A DNA stretch of 64,000 bases from an uncultured bacterium. GTDB lineage: Bacteria > Bacillota > Clostridia > Lachnospirales > Lachnospiraceae. The notes under the pieces were generated by a model, which was not told where the DNA came from, searched no databases, and saw only the letters and a program-made list of their open reading frames with translations. Both the position numbers and the translations under genes were made by a program. Positions 1-10,529 of the stretch are shown in pieces; positions within the stretch are counted from its first letter, which is position 1, and each line of letters opens with the position of its first letter. The stretch lies in assembly GCA_945949875.1 (NCBI GenBank), contig CAMFGH010000001.1, forward strand, positions 1-64,000. Direction: 5' to 3'.

Positions 1-198
1 GGTTTCCTGCTCTCTATTGGGATAGATTCTGAATTTATATGCCCTGTTCAATGCTATTTCCCCCGACAAAATACTTTGCTTTATAATATTTTATCATATT
101 TTGAAGGATAGAACAAATGTTCTTTTCTTGTTTTGAACAGATTTTTTGCAATTCATCTCACCACCTATAGAGGTGGGAGAATTCTTGCTTGTTTCGTG

Positions 199-1362
199 TT
201 AAAATAATTTCTTTTTCTTTCTTTTACCGGTTCCGCCACCATCCTGCTCTTTCTCGCCAGCGGCTCTGCTTACTGCATTTAAGCTGTCACCGGTCACTTC
301 GTCAAACTTACGAAGCAGTTCTTTGGCTTCTGCAGACAGTCTATCCGGTGTCTGGATCACTAAGGTGACATAGTGATCACCTCGAACATTCTTATTCCGC
401 AGGGTAGGTACACCCTTACCGTTCAAACGAACTCTGGTATCGGTCTGGGTGCCGGCTTTTACTTCATAGGCTACTTTACCATCTACCGTATCCACCAGCA
501 CTTCGCCGCCCAGTGCAGCAACTGCAAAGGAAATCGGTACTGTAGAATAGATATCATAATTCTGTCTCTGGAATATCGGATGACGTCCTACGATTACTTC
601 AATCAGAACATCCCCTCTTGGGCCACCGTTTGTACCCGGCTCACCAAAACCACTTTTACGGATGCTCTGGCCATTATCAATACCGGCCGGAATATCTACA
701 GCGAATTTCTTTCTCATTGGAACATATCCGCTTCCAGCACAATCAGGGCATTTTTCTTTAATCACCTTTCCTGCGCCACGACATTCAGGACATGTCTGGA
801 TGTTACGTACCGTTCCAAAGAAGGACTGGGATTCCATTACTACCTGGCCTTTACCGCCACATCTCTTACAGGTTTCCGGACTTGTTCCCGCCTTTGCTCC
901 GGTTCCATGACAAGATTTACATTCATCTTTTCCATTAATTTCAATTTCTCTTGTGCATCCAAAAACAGCTTCTTCAAAGGTAATACTAATGGATTTACGA
1001 ATATTGGCACCTTTCATAGGACCATTATTTGCTCTTCCAAAGCCTCTTCCGCCACCAAATATGTCACCAAAGCCAAAAGCACTAAAAATATCATTGAAAT
1101 CAAAATCCGAGAATCCGGCACCGCCAGCACCATCAAAGGCAGCATGACCATATTGGTCATACTGTCTTCTCTTTTCCGGATCGCTCAGTACCGCATATGC
1201 TTCAGAAGCTTCTTTAAACTTCTTTTCTGCTTCTGTATCTCCCGGATTTGCATCTGGGTGGTATTTTTTGGCAAGAACCCTGTATGCTTTTTTCAGTGCT
1301 GCATCATCGGCGTTTTTATCTACACCCAGCACTTCATAATAATCTCTTTTCTGCTCTGCCAT
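199..1362 (-). CDS. dnaJ: Chaperone DnaJ
   Basis: J-domain ([30 protein letters not shown]), G/F region and four CxxCxGxG zinc repeats; lies downstream of dnaK. Confidence 0.98.
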   Translation of the reverse strand: MAEQKRDYYEVLGVDKNADDAALKKAYRVLAKKYHPDANPGDTEAEKKFKEASEAYAVLSDPEKRRQYDQYGHAAFDGAGGAGFSDFDFNDIFSAFGFGDIFGGGRGFGRANNGPMKGANIRKSISITFEEAVFGCTREIEINGKDECKSCHGTGAKAGTSPETCKRCGGKGQVVMESQSFFGTVRNIQTCPECRGAGKVIKEKCPDCAGSGYVPMRKKFAVDIPAGIDNGQSIRKSGFGEPGTNGGPRGDVLIEVIVGRHPIFQRQNYDIYSTVPISFAVAALGGEVLVDTVDGKVAYEVKAGTQTDTRVRLNGKGVPTLRNKNVRGDHYVTLVIQTPDRLSAEAKELLRKFDEVTGDSLNAVSRAAGEKEQDGGGTGKRKKKKLF

Positions 1363-1386
1363 AGCTTTCCTTTCATTACTTCCTAA

Positions 1387-1447
1387 GATGGATGACGTTT
1401 ATACTACGTCATTTTATGATGGATGACGCTTATGTTACGCCTTTTAC
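1387..1447. repeat. Two tandem ~31-bp degenerate units (GATGGATGACG[T/C]TTAT..TACG[T/C]C) in the dnaK-dnaJ spacer
   Basis: Direct reading: gatggatgacgtttatactacgtcattttat / gatggatgacgcttatgttacgccttttac; each unit has internal dyad symmetry. Confidence 0.7.
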
Positions 1448-3339
1448 ACTTCACGGAAATCTCCATCAATAATATCATCTTCCGGCTGACCTGCACCTGC
1501 ATTCTGTGCACCTGCATTCTGTGCACCTGTAAATCCGCTCATGTCTGGACCTGCTCCCTGGCCGCCCTGAGCTGCCTGCATATTTTCATACATCTTTGTG
1601 AACAGTGCCTGCGCATCATTGGTCAGTTTTTCTTTTGCTGCTTTCAGTGCATCCAGATCGCTGTCAGACATTTCCTGATCTTTTGTTCTGTCCAGAATAT
1701 CTTTTACTGCTTTGATATCATCTTCTACAGTAGCTTTCTGGGAAGCATCAATCTTATCGCCTACTTCATTTAAAGCTTTTTCTGTCTGGAATACAAATGC
1801 ATCTGCATCGTTTCTTGCATCAATCGCTTCTTTTCTCTTCTTATCCTGTGCTTCGAATTCTGCAGCTTCTTTTACTGCCTTTTCGATATCTGCATCAGAC
1901 ATATTAGAGCCTGCTGTAATGGTAATATGCTGCTCTTTTCCTGTGCCCAGATCTTTTGCAGATACGTTTACGATACCGTTTGCATCGATATCGAAAGTAA
2001 CTTCGATCTGTGGAACACCTCTCATTGCCGGTGGGATACCATCCAGTCTGAACTGTCCAAGAGATTTATTATCTTTCGCAAACTGTCTTTCACCCTGTAA
2101 TACGTTGATATCTACTGCTGTCTGGTTATCTGCTGCAGTAGAGAATACCTGACTCTTCTTGGTAGGGATCGTTGTATTTCTTTCGATCAGTTTTGTAGCA
2201 ACACCACCCATGGTTTCAATAGACAGGGAAAGTGGAGTTACATCCAGAAGAAGGATATCGCCTGCACCTGCATCGCCGGCAAGTTTACCACCCTGGATAG
2301 AAGCACCGATTGCAACACATTCATCCGGGTTCAGGGATTTATTAGGCTCTTTGCCGGTTAACTGTCTTACTTTATCCTGTACAGCCGGAATACGTGTGGA
2401 ACCACCAACCAGCAGTACCTTGGACAGATCTGCATTGGTCAGACCGGCATCTTTCATAGCGTTCTGAACAGGAATAGCTGTTCTTTCTACTAAATCATGT
2501 GTAAGTTCATCAAATTTTGCTCTGGTCAGGTTCATGTCAAAGTGTTTTGGACCTTCTGCAGTAGCTGTGATGAATGGTAAGTTAATATTGGTTGTTGTAG
2601 CGGAAGATAATTCTTTCTTTGCTTTTTCTGCTGCTTCTTTTAATCTCTGAAGAGCCATCTTATCGGTAGAAAGATCTACACCTTCTGCTGCCTTGAATTC
2701 TCTGATCATGTAATCTGTAACAGCCTGGTCAAAGTCATCACCACCTAAGTGAGTATCACCGTTTGTGGAAAGAACTTCAATAACACCATCACCGATTTCG
2801 ATAATGGAAACATCAAATGTACCACCGCCTAAGTCGTATACCATGATCTTCTGTTCATTTTCATTATCAAGACCATATGCAAGAGCTGCTGCTGTAGGCT
2901 CGTTGATGATACGTTTTACATCAAGACCTGCGATCTTACCTGCATCCTTTGTAGCCTGACGCTGAGCATCGTTGAAATATGCAGGAACTGTGATAACAGC
3001 TTCTGTTACTTTTTCACCCAGATAGCTTTCTGCATCTGCTTTCAGTTTCTGAAGAATCATTGCGGAAATTTCCTGTGGAGAATATTTCTTGTCATCAATG
3101 GTTCTCTTCTTGTCTGTACCCATATCTCTTTTAATGGAGATAACTGTTTTTTCTGCATTGGTAACTGCCTGACGTTTTGCAGGTTCACCAACTAATCTTT
3201 CACCTGTTTTTGTAAACGCAACAACAGATGGTGTTGTTCTTGCGCCTTCTGTATTTGCGATAACAGTAGGTTTTCCACCTTCCATAACTGCTACACAACT
3301 GTTTGTTGTTCCTAAGTCGATACCAATAATCTTGCTCAT
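1444..3339 (-). CDS. dnaK: Chaperone DnaK (Hsp70)
   Basis: [22 protein letters not shown] start and full Hsp70 sequence; C-terminal [14 protein letters not shown] repeat. Confidence 0.99.
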   Translation of the reverse strand: MSKIIGIDLGTTNSCVAVMEGGKPTVIANTEGARTTPSVVAFTKTGERLVGEPAKRQAVTNAEKTVISIKRDMGTDKKRTIDDKKYSPQEISAMILQKLKADAESYLGEKVTEAVITVPAYFNDAQRQATKDAGKIAGLDVKRIINEPTAAALAYGLDNENEQKIMVYDLGGGTFDVSIIEIGDGVIEVLSTNGDTHLGGDDFDQAVTDYMIREFKAAEGVDLSTDKMALQRLKEAAEKAKKELSSATTTNINLPFITATAEGPKHFDMNLTRAKFDELTHDLVERTAIPVQNAMKDAGLTNADLSKVLLVGGSTRIPAVQDKVRQLTGKEPNKSLNPDECVAIGASIQGGKLAGDAGAGDILLLDVTPLSLSIETMGGVATKLIERNTTIPTKKSQVFSTAADNQTAVDINVLQGERQFAKDNKSLGQFRLDGIPPAMRGVPQIEVTFDIDANGIVNVSAKDLGTGKEQHITITAGSNMSDADIEKAVKEAAEFEAQDKKRKEAIDARNDADAFVFQTEKALNEVGDKIDASQKATVEDDIKAVKDILDRTKDQEMSDSDLDALKAAKEKLTNDAQALFTKMYENMQAAQGGQGAGPDMSGFTGAQNAGAQNAGAGQPEDDIIDGDFREV

Positions 3340-3381
3340 AATGAAGCCTCCTATTTTAAAAAATCTTTATTAACGTGTCAC

Positions 3382-4143
3382 TTACGGTACCACAGCTACC
3401 ATGCTGTGTCTTACCACTGTATCCCGATACATGTAACCTTTCAGCATTTCCTGAACCACATATCCGGATTCATATTCTTCACTCTCCATCTGCATCACTG
3501 CATTATGGAAGTTAGGATCAAATTCTTTTCCAACCGCTTCAATGGGTGTTACACCCAGATTTTCAAGTTCTGTCTGAAGCTGTTTGTAGATCAGCTGCAT
3601 TCCTTCTGCAAAAGCATTTCCCTTTTCCTCTTCCGGAATGGTTGCCAAACCTCTTTCAAAATTATCTACAACAGGTAAAATCTTTTCAATCACACTTTTT
3701 GCACCTGTTTCAAACATGGCTGCTTTTTCTTTTTCGGAACGTTTCCGGAAGTTTTCAAATTCTGCCATCTGACGTTTTACCCGGTCTTCCAGGTCTGTTA
3801 CTTTTTCCTGCAGCGCTTCTACCTTTTTATCTTCTTTGGATTTTTTCTTAAATCCCTTTTTGGATTTGCCATCCTTATCGGCTTCCTCCGCATCTTCCGC
3901 TTCCGCTTTTTCTTCTGCTTTAGCCTCTTCTTCTGTTTCAGCCCCTTCATCTGCAGATTCGCAGGCCTCTTCCTGAATGGTTTCTTCTTTGCTTTCCTCT
4001 GCCGAGGTCTTTGTTTCTTCCGAAGTTCCTTCGGATACTTTCTCCACAGTTTCTTCGGATAGTGTTTCTTCCGAAACTGCTTCGCTGTTTTCCAACATTT
4101 CGTCTATCTCTGTATGATTCTGCTGTTCAGACACGCTCATCAC
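3382..4143 (-). CDS. grpE: Nucleotide exchange factor GrpE with a long acidic N-terminal extension
   Basis: GrpE core (RQMAEFENFRKRSEKEK...LPVVDNFERGL...GKEFDPNFHNAVMQ); operon position. Confidence 0.96.
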   Translation of the reverse strand: MMSVSEQQNHTEIDEMLENSEAVSEETLSEETVEKVSEGTSEETKTSAEESKEETIQEEACESADEGAETEEEAKAEEKAEAEDAEEADKDGKSKKGFKKKSKEDKKVEALQEKVTDLEDRVKRQMAEFENFRKRSEKEKAAMFETGAKSVIEKILPVVDNFERGLATIPEEEKGNAFAEGMQLIYKQLQTELENLGVTPIEAVGKEFDPNFHNAVMQMESEEYESGYVVQEMLKGYMYRDTVVRHSMVAVVP

Positions 4144-4148
4144 CCTTT

Positions 4149-5174
4149 CTATTCCTCATATAATTTATCCATCTGATGTTTCAGATTTTTCAGTGCATCC
4201 ACAACCTTTTCGTAGTCCATACGCTTTGGTCCGATAACACCTATAGTACCCTTCATTCCGGAACCCAATTCATAAGTGGCTGTTACCACGCTGCAGTCCT
4301 TCATGGTACTCATTGGCGTTTCTTCGCCGATGTAAACCTGAATTCCTGTATTCTTTTCATCGGACAGGGTTTCCTGTACCAGTTCCGTAAGCTGACGCTT
4401 TTCTTCAAAAGCGGAAATGATTTCGCTGGCTTTATTTCCATCCGATAATTCGGGATATTTGAAGATATTATTTGCTCCGCTTGTATAAATCTCCAGGTCT
4501 TCGTCTGCCCGGATAGCTTCTGCCACCGCATCAATTACATCACTGATGATCTGACTGTGAATGCCTGCCTTCTGCTTCATGTTTGCGATCATTCCCAGAT
4601 TGATCTCTCCGATGGAAAGACCATTTAAGCTGGTATTGAGTAGCATGTTCAGTTTCAGAAGCGTTTCATCATCCAAAGCCTCATCCACATGTAAGATGTT
4701 ATTGCGGATCATATTGCCTTCCACAACAATGACCGCCAGAAGCTGCTTTTCATCCACTCTGGAAAGCTGAATGAATTTTAGTTTATTATGATGGACAGCC
4801 GGAGCAGAAATCATGGTTGCATAATTTGTATTGTTTGCCAGCACCTTCGCAACCTGTTTCAGGAGATGATCCATTTTATCTTCTTTTTCAAGAAGCATCT
4901 CTTTCATCTCTTCTACTTCTTTCTCTTTCTCCCGCATCATATCATCCACATATAACCGATATCCTTTATCGGAAGGAATACGTCCTGCAGAAGTATGAGG
5001 CTGTAAAATGTAACCCATTTCTTCCAGATCAGCCATTTCATTACGGATGGTTGCTGAACTCAGGTTTAAATCCGTATATTTTGAAATCGTTCTGCTTCCC
5101 ACCGGTTCTCCGGTCTCCAGATAGGTACGGATAACTGCCTTGAGTATCTTCATTTTCCGTTCATCAAGTTCCAT
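4149..5174 (-). CDS. hrcA: Heat-inducible transcription repressor HrcA
   Basis: LDERKMKILKAVIRTYLETGEPVGSRTISKYTDLNLSSATIRNEMADLEEMGYI; first gene of the dnaK operon; downstream of CIRCE. Confidence 0.98.
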   Translation of the reverse strand: MELDERKMKILKAVIRTYLETGEPVGSRTISKYTDLNLSSATIRNEMADLEEMGYILQPHTSAGRIPSDKGYRLYVDDMMREKEKEVEEMKEMLLEKEDKMDHLLKQVAKVLANNTNYATMISAPAVHHNKLKFIQLSRVDEKQLLAVIVVEGNMIRNNILHVDEALDDETLLKLNMLLNTSLNGLSIGEINLGMIANMKQKAGIHSQIISDVIDAVAEAIRADEDLEIYTSGANNIFKYPELSDGNKASEIISAFEEKRQLTELVQETLSDEKNTGIQVYIGEETPMSTMKDCSVVTATYELGSGMKGTIGVIGPKRMDYEKVVDALKNLKHQMDKLYEE

Positions 5175-5225
5175 CTGTTATCCTCCCTTTCTTCCTCACC
5201 TTATTCCCGGTTAAAAATTTCTTTG

Positions 5226-5252
5226 TTAGCACTCAACTAAATGGAGTGCTAA
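5226..5252. promoter_or_regulatory. CIRCE operator (HrcA binding site)
   Basis: Perfect TTAGCACTC-N9-GAGTGCTAA, just upstream of hrcA. Confidence 0.98.
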
Positions 5253-5338
5253 CATCTTCATACATAAAATAGCACTTGCTTCTATTAATGTCAACAACAT
5301 GAAAAAAATTATTTATAAAAAAATTATAAAAAACAAAA

Positions 5339-5375
5339 CTGCCGCTTCCGAAATTTTCATTCGTGAAAGCGACAG
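5339..5375 (-). terminator. Intrinsic terminator-like hairpin downstream of the DUF6465-like gene
   Basis: Minus strand CTGTCGCTTTCACGAA-loop-TTCGGAAGCGGCAG followed by TTTTGTTTTTTA. Confidence 0.75.
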
Positions 5376-5406
5376 TCCTTTTTGTTTTTTATATATTCTG
5401 TTTTTC

Positions 5407-5907
5407 TTAGATAAAGAAGCTTCCTGTGAACTTACTGTTGATCACATAATAAGCCTTATGTTCTTCCGGTTTAACATACAGATCAACTGTCTTAAAATCA
5501 GCTTCTTTCTGATTCAGGTCGTATTTCCATACGTCCTTTGCAATAGCTACCAGTTCTTCTGTTGTATAGGACTTTCCTGCGAACTGAATGCTGATGCTTA
5601 CTTTTTCCTGTTCCTTTTCTACTGCTTTCTTAGCAGCTGCTTTTACAGTTTTTGTAGCTTTTTCTGTTTCTTTCTTTACAGTCTTTGCAGCTTTTGCTAC
5701 TTTTTTAGGAGCTTCCTTAACCACTTTTTCTGCTGCCTTTGGTGCTTCTTTTACTACCTTTTCTGCTGCTTTAGGAGCTTCTTTCACTACTTTCTCTGCT
5801 GCCTTTGGTGCTTCCTTTACTACATCCTTAACTGCATCTTTTACTGCTGCTGTTTTCGCAGCAACCTTCTTTGTTGCTTCTTTTGCTATTGTTTTCTTTG
5901 TTTCCAT
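5407..5907 (-). CDS. Lys/Ala-rich histone H1-like protein with C-terminal DUF6465-like domain
   Basis: METKKTIAKE start preceded by AAGGAGG; three KEAPKAAEKVV repeats followed by a globular C-terminus (VSISIQFAGKSYTTEELVAIAKDVW...LYVKPEEHKAYYVIN). Confidence 0.8.
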   Translation of the reverse strand: METKKTIAKEATKKVAAKTAAVKDAVKDVVKEAPKAAEKVVKEAPKAAEKVVKEAPKAAEKVVKEAPKKVAKAAKTVKKETEKATKTVKAAAKKAVEKEQEKVSISIQFAGKSYTTEELVAIAKDVWKYDLNQKEADFKTVDLYVKPEEHKAYYVINSKFTGSFFI

Positions 5908-6238
5908 AATAATCCTCCTTTTCACCCTGCAAGGGGCACAAAACTGAATATGTTAAACTACAAATCTGCTGTTCCATGATGTCATTGTGTATACTATAAG
6001 TCTATATTAGCTGATTTTTTCTGTCAAATCCTGGTCTCTCTGCCTTTTTTTCCTTTCAAAGTAATTTTTGTGTAGAACTCCTACACAAAACGGTTCGTGA
6101 GTCCATGTTTTCCACATTTCTTCCAACAAAGATTTATCCACCGCGTTTTTTTCAGCAAAAAGTTCTACCAGATTCACCTTTTCCGCAAAAAAATCAGCAC
6201 TTTTCCTATGTTCCTTATCTTCTCCCGCCTAAAACATA

Positions 6239-7066
6239 TTATACCAGTGCAAAATAAGCCAGAACAAGAATACCTAATACGATACGATACCATCCGAACA
6301 CTTTGAAATCATGCTTTTTAATATATCCCATCAGGAAACGGATCACAAGAATGGATACCAGAAAGGCCACAATCATGCCTACCAGCAGAATAGCCAGTTC
6401 CATCCCGGTAAACGCAAATCCAAATTTTACGATTTTCAGCAGACTGGCGCCGAACATCACCGGAATCGCAAGGAAAAAGGTAAATTCCGCAGCCACTGTT
6501 CTGGACACGCCGATCAGCAGTGCGCCAACGATTGTTGCTCCGGAACGGGAGGTGCCGGGGAAAATGGCTGCGATCAGCTGAAACACACCGATCAACGCTG
6601 CTGTCTGAAAGGTGATTTCCGAAAGCTTGTTGATCGAAGGTGTACTCTTTTTATTTCTGTTTTCAATGACAATAAATGCAATACCGAATACGATCAGGGC
6701 CAGTGCTACGCACCAGCTGTTATAAAACAGCGCATCCAGCTGATCATCAAACAGGACACCCACAATAGCTGCCGGCACGCAGGCCACCAGTATTTTAAAC
6801 CACATTTCCATAATATCCATTTTAATATAGAAGGTTCCGCTTTTTTTCTTTCTTCCAAAGGGCCAGATCTTTTCCCAGAAAAGAAGTACTACCGCTGCAA
6901 TGGCACCCAACTGTATCACCACAAGAAACAGATTCCAGAATTCTTTGGTGACATCCATTTTGACAAACTCTTCCAAAAGAATCATATGTCCGGTACTGCT
7001 GATAGGCAGCCATTCTGTAATCCCTTCCACCAAACCAAATAACATTGCTTTTAAAATATCTAACAT
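6239..7066 (-). CDS. uppP: Undecaprenyl-diphosphatase (BacA/UppP)
   Basis: MLDILKAMLFGLVEGITEWLPISSTGHMIL and FPGTSRSGATIVGALL motifs. Confidence 0.97.
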   Translation of the reverse strand: MLDILKAMLFGLVEGITEWLPISSTGHMILLEEFVKMDVTKEFWNLFLVVIQLGAIAAVVLLFWEKIWPFGRKKKSGTFYIKMDIMEMWFKILVACVPAAIVGVLFDDQLDALFYNSWCVALALIVFGIAFIVIENRNKKSTPSINKLSEITFQTAALIGVFQLIAAIFPGTSRSGATIVGALLIGVSRTVAAEFTFFLAIPVMFGASLLKIVKFGFAFTGMELAILLVGMIVAFLVSILVIRFLMGYIKKHDFKVFGWYRIVLGILVLAYFALV

Positions 7067-7104
7067 CCAAAAACTCCTTATTGACTTATTTTTATCTGAC
7101 TTGC

Positions 7105-8499
7105 CTATCCTATTTTTAAGAACAGTGTAAGTGCCAGAATTCCTGCCACTGCAAGCAGACTTCCTATTTTATATTTTCGCTCCTGCATATCCGCAATGAT
7201 ACGTGCCGATATCATAATCAAAATCACGGTTAAAAACATCGTTGTGCGATATCCGGAGGCATATACCGTGGGCGAAAATCCCACCATCAGTCTGGACAGT
7301 AATCCTGCCAACAGGGCAATGCCGCAAATCGCCATCTTACCGGTTTTTCCATACAAGCAATATAGTTCCCATACAAGAACCGCTAATAACACTGCAAAAA
7401 GGAATCCTTCCAGGAAAACCAGGCCCGATGTATGAGGACATAAATCATGCTTGGAAAGATACTCATTTCCCAACAGTTCATAATAGCCCCGGTAATTTCC
7501 AAAGATCTGGATCAGAAATGTTTCCCTAACCACCGGCCCTAGCAAGAAAAGCGCTGTACAGGTCATCCCTGCTATGATACCACCCACTTTTTTCTTCTGT
7601 TCCCAAAGGGCCATCATCAGCACCGTTGCAAAGGCAAGTAAAATCATCTGACTGTGAAGCCCTGCCACATAATAGCTCATGGTAGAGAGATATCCGATTG
7701 CCAGTTTATCTCCCAGCCCATAATCCAGATATTGCGGGAACCATGTCATCGTTTCTTCTAAGCTTCTATTGGCATTTCCCGGACATGTCATAACAAAGAC
7801 AATGGAAGCTATCAAAAGAACTAAAATCACCACAGCATATCCCGGCAAAGCTATTTTGCTTTCCTTTTGTATCCATTTCTTTCTATATATATATGCCACC
7901 ACAAACAATCCATAGAAGCCCAATAACAATGCAACTGTCTGCTCCATATTAGCCGAAAAAATGATGGCTGCTGTAAACGTTACATATTCCCAGGTCCGAA
8001 ATGTTTTCTCTTCCCAAAATCGTTTGATGGGAAGCAGGCCATACACGCCCAGGCAACATGGCCATAAATAGTTTAAAGAAGTTGCAATCCAGCCTGCAGA
8101 ACGCAGTATTTCCATTGGAATAAGCAGACACAGGAAGAAAAGCAGCCCCAATGACTTCCTATTCTTCTTCAGTCCACACAGTTCTGTCATGGCATAAATA
8201 CCAAGCAACATCACCAGGGAATCCAGCAGACGCCAGATCCAGAAGGAATGACTGGCAAGCAGCACCAGTGCCCCTTCAATCAAAAGCCTTGAAGTCCAAA
8301 GCTGATAGCGATACAGCAGAAAACCACCCAACGTGTAATCTGCTGACACCATAGCAAACCAGCTATCATCCTGCTGTCCTTCTTTTGCCACCAAGTGCAG
8401 GCCAAAAATCAACAGGAATAAAATGAGATAGGACAGGGAAGCAGATTCTCTGTCCTTTTCTTTTTTCATCATCGAAATGTTATCTGTTTGGATACTCAT
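7105..8499 (-). CDS. Polytopic membrane protein (DUF6056-like, possible GT-C type fold)
   Basis: Many TM segments; DSWFAMVSADYTLGGFLLYRYQLWTSRLLIEG resembles DUF6056 proteins. Confidence 0.6.
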   Translation of the reverse strand: MSIQTDNISMMKKEKDRESASLSYLILFLLIFGLHLVAKEGQQDDSWFAMVSADYTLGGFLLYRYQLWTSRLLIEGALVLLASHSFWIWRLLDSLVMLLGIYAMTELCGLKKNRKSLGLLFFLCLLIPMEILRSAGWIATSLNYLWPCCLGVYGLLPIKRFWEEKTFRTWEYVTFTAAIIFSANMEQTVALLLGFYGLFVVAYIYRKKWIQKESKIALPGYAVVILVLLIASIVFVMTCPGNANRSLEETMTWFPQYLDYGLGDKLAIGYLSTMSYYVAGLHSQMILLAFATVLMMALWEQKKKVGGIIAGMTCTALFLLGPVVRETFLIQIFGNYRGYYELLGNEYLSKHDLCPHTSGLVFLEGFLFAVLLAVLVWELYCLYGKTGKMAICGIALLAGLLSRLMVGFSPTVYASGYRTTMFLTVILIMISARIIADMQERKYKIGSLLAVAGILALTLFLKIG

Positions 8500-9673
8500 T
8501 CTCTACAAACCTCCGAAGAGCGGCCAGAGACCTTTCTACTTTTTCCGTATCAATACAATATGCCATACGGAAATACCCCGGGCATCCAAAGCTGTCACTG
8601 GGAACCAGGATCAGATCGTACTTAGTCGCTTTCTGGCAGAAGACCGTTGCATCCTCTTCCAGTGCCTTGGGGAAAATGTAAAAGGTTCCCCCTGGTTTTA
8701 CACAGGAAAATCCCAAGCGGATCAGTTCGTCATAAATCAGATTCATATTGGTTTCATAAACAGACAGATCAGAGGTTTTATCAATTACTTCCGCCACTGC
8801 CAGCTGCATCAGAGAAGACGGGCAGTTATGTCCGATTCCACGGGATATCTGTCCACACATATTGACCAGCAGCTCTGCATCCGGACAGTTCGGACAGACC
8901 GCCACATATCCGATACGTTCTCCCGGCAGAGAGAGTGATTTGGAGAAGGAATAACAGGTCAGTGTATTGGCATAATAAGCTGCCACATAAGGTGCTTCTA
9001 CACCGGCAAAAATGATTTCTCTGTAAGGTTCATCTGATATCAGATAAATCGTGTGCCCGTACTGTTTTGATTTTTCTTCCAGCGTCTCTGCCAGTTTCTG
9101 TATGGTAGCTTCTGAATATACAATACCGGATGGATTATTCGGTGTGTTGATCAGTACAGCTGCCACCTTTTCGGTAAGCATCTCTTCAAAGGCTTCAAAA
9201 TTGATCTGAAAATCTGTGGTATTGGCAGGTACTACTTTAAGCTTTGCTCCGGTCATATTTACGTAAGGTCCGTATTCCGGAAAATAGGGTGCAAAGGTAA
9301 GCACCTCGTCCCCCTCCTGGGCAACACAGCGGACTGCATGGGCGATGGCACCTGCAGCACCACTGGTCGGGAAAATATGCTCTGCTTTATAGGGAAGCCC
9401 GAATCTTTTTTCCAAAGATGTAGCTATTTTCGCTTTTACAGAAGGAATACCAAGGCTTGGGCTGTATCCATGAAGTTCCATTGGATTTTTTTCCTGCATC
9501 AGCTTTATCACCACATCTGTAAATTCCTGGGCAGTGGGAACAGAAGGATTTCCCAGACTATAATCAAATACGTTCTCGTATCCTATCTCTTTTCCTCTCT
9601 CTGTGGCAAATTCCGAAAGGGTACGAATAACTGATTTGGCACCTAACATGTTTTTGTACTTTTCTACAATCAT
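8480..9673 (-). CDS. Pyridoxal phosphate-dependent aminotransferase (class I/II)
   Basis: NPSVPTAQEFTD, NTPNNPSGIVYS, SDEPYREIIF, YSFSKSLSLPGERIGY; start chosen at MIVEKYKN after GGAGAT. Confidence 0.92.
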   Translation of the reverse strand: MIVEKYKNMLGAKSVIRTLSEFATERGKEIGYENVFDYSLGNPSVPTAQEFTDVVIKLMQEKNPMELHGYSPSLGIPSVKAKIATSLEKRFGLPYKAEHIFPTSGAAGAIAHAVRCVAQEGDEVLTFAPYFPEYGPYVNMTGAKLKVVPANTTDFQINFEAFEEMLTEKVAAVLINTPNNPSGIVYSEATIQKLAETLEEKSKQYGHTIYLISDEPYREIIFAGVEAPYVAAYYANTLTCYSFSKSLSLPGERIGYVAVCPNCPDAELLVNMCGQISRGIGHNCPSSLMQLAVAEVIDKTSDLSVYETNMNLIYDELIRLGFSCVKPGGTFYIFPKALEEDATVFCQKATKYDLILVPSDSFGCPGYFRMAYCIDTEKVERSLAALRRFVENEYPNR

Positions 9674-9794
9674 TTTATCTCCGTTTCTGAGCACCTGTTC
9701 TTTTCCTGCGAGTCCCTTTCCTGTGATTCTTTTTAAATTTTTCCTGTGACTTTCTCGCTAATAGTGCTCCTGTGATTTTCACACTGTAACTATT

Positions 9795-10472
9795 CTACTC
9801 TATTTTCTGCAAATTGCATAATACTATTTTGAAAAGTAGTATCTCTGCAAGCATGCCTGCCGGTATCGTCAGGTCATAAAAGTGGCTGATACTTTGCGGT
9901 ATATATGCTGCAATCAGCGGCATAAGCGTTCCGATTATCAAAAGCAGTCCTGTACTTTTCGGCATTCCTTTTTTCATCTGCTTGCCTATCAGAAATACGG
10001 AAAACAGAAGGCCCGCTGTCAGCAGTATTACTCCCAACCTGAAAATCCAGGAGTACTCCCCTTCTATATAATAAAAATACTGATTCTGGAGCATACTGTC
10101 ACGCTTACGAACCATTCTTCTAAGTGGCACAAAATATACAAAAGCTGCTTCGGATAAGGCAATGACCCATAAAAAACTCTGTGCAGTTTTTTTCCATTCT
10201 CCACACAGAAAGCCACAGGTCATGATCCAGAACAGAACCACCAGGATTTTGCCGATCCGGCAGATCATTTCCCCCATCTGCAGTCCTTCTAATGTAACTG
10301 CCTGCAAAAAAACGCCATATCCGCTTTGCATCAGGAAAAAGCCAATCATGGTTCCGATCAGAGATGCCCGGTATTTTTTATTCTTTAATGCTTCCGATTC
10401 GCATAATACGTATAAAAATCCCCCTGTCAGCAGGATACAGATGATCTGAAAAACCATGATATATTGATACAT
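9795..10472 (-). CDS. Seven-TM-like integral membrane protein of unknown function, resembling an N-terminal membrane sensor of histidine kinases without an output domain
   Basis: About 7 hydrophobic segments in 225 aa; no catalytic domain. Confidence 0.5.
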   Translation of the reverse strand: MYQYIMVFQIICILLTGGFLYVLCESEALKNKKYRASLIGTMIGFFLMQSGYGVFLQAVTLEGLQMGEMICRIGKILVVLFWIMTCGFLCGEWKKTAQSFLWVIALSEAAFVYFVPLRRMVRKRDSMLQNQYFYYIEGEYSWIFRLGVILLTAGLLFSVFLIGKQMKKGMPKSTGLLLIIGTLMPLIAAYIPQSISHFYDLTIPAGMLAEILLFKIVLCNLQKIE

Positions 10473-10529
10473 AACTCCCGGCTCCTTTCTTTTACAGATA
10501 TTCCGGATTTCCGGCGTAGCCCCGGATGC

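Noticed and set aside
373-1386. 337-aa plus-strand ORF opposite dnaJ, and similar long antisense ORFs across the window (e.g. 6311-7042, 26202-26807, 34541-35581, 49138-49923)
   Set aside because: They lie fully opposite well-conserved genes, lack domain features and have compositions expected from antisense frames.
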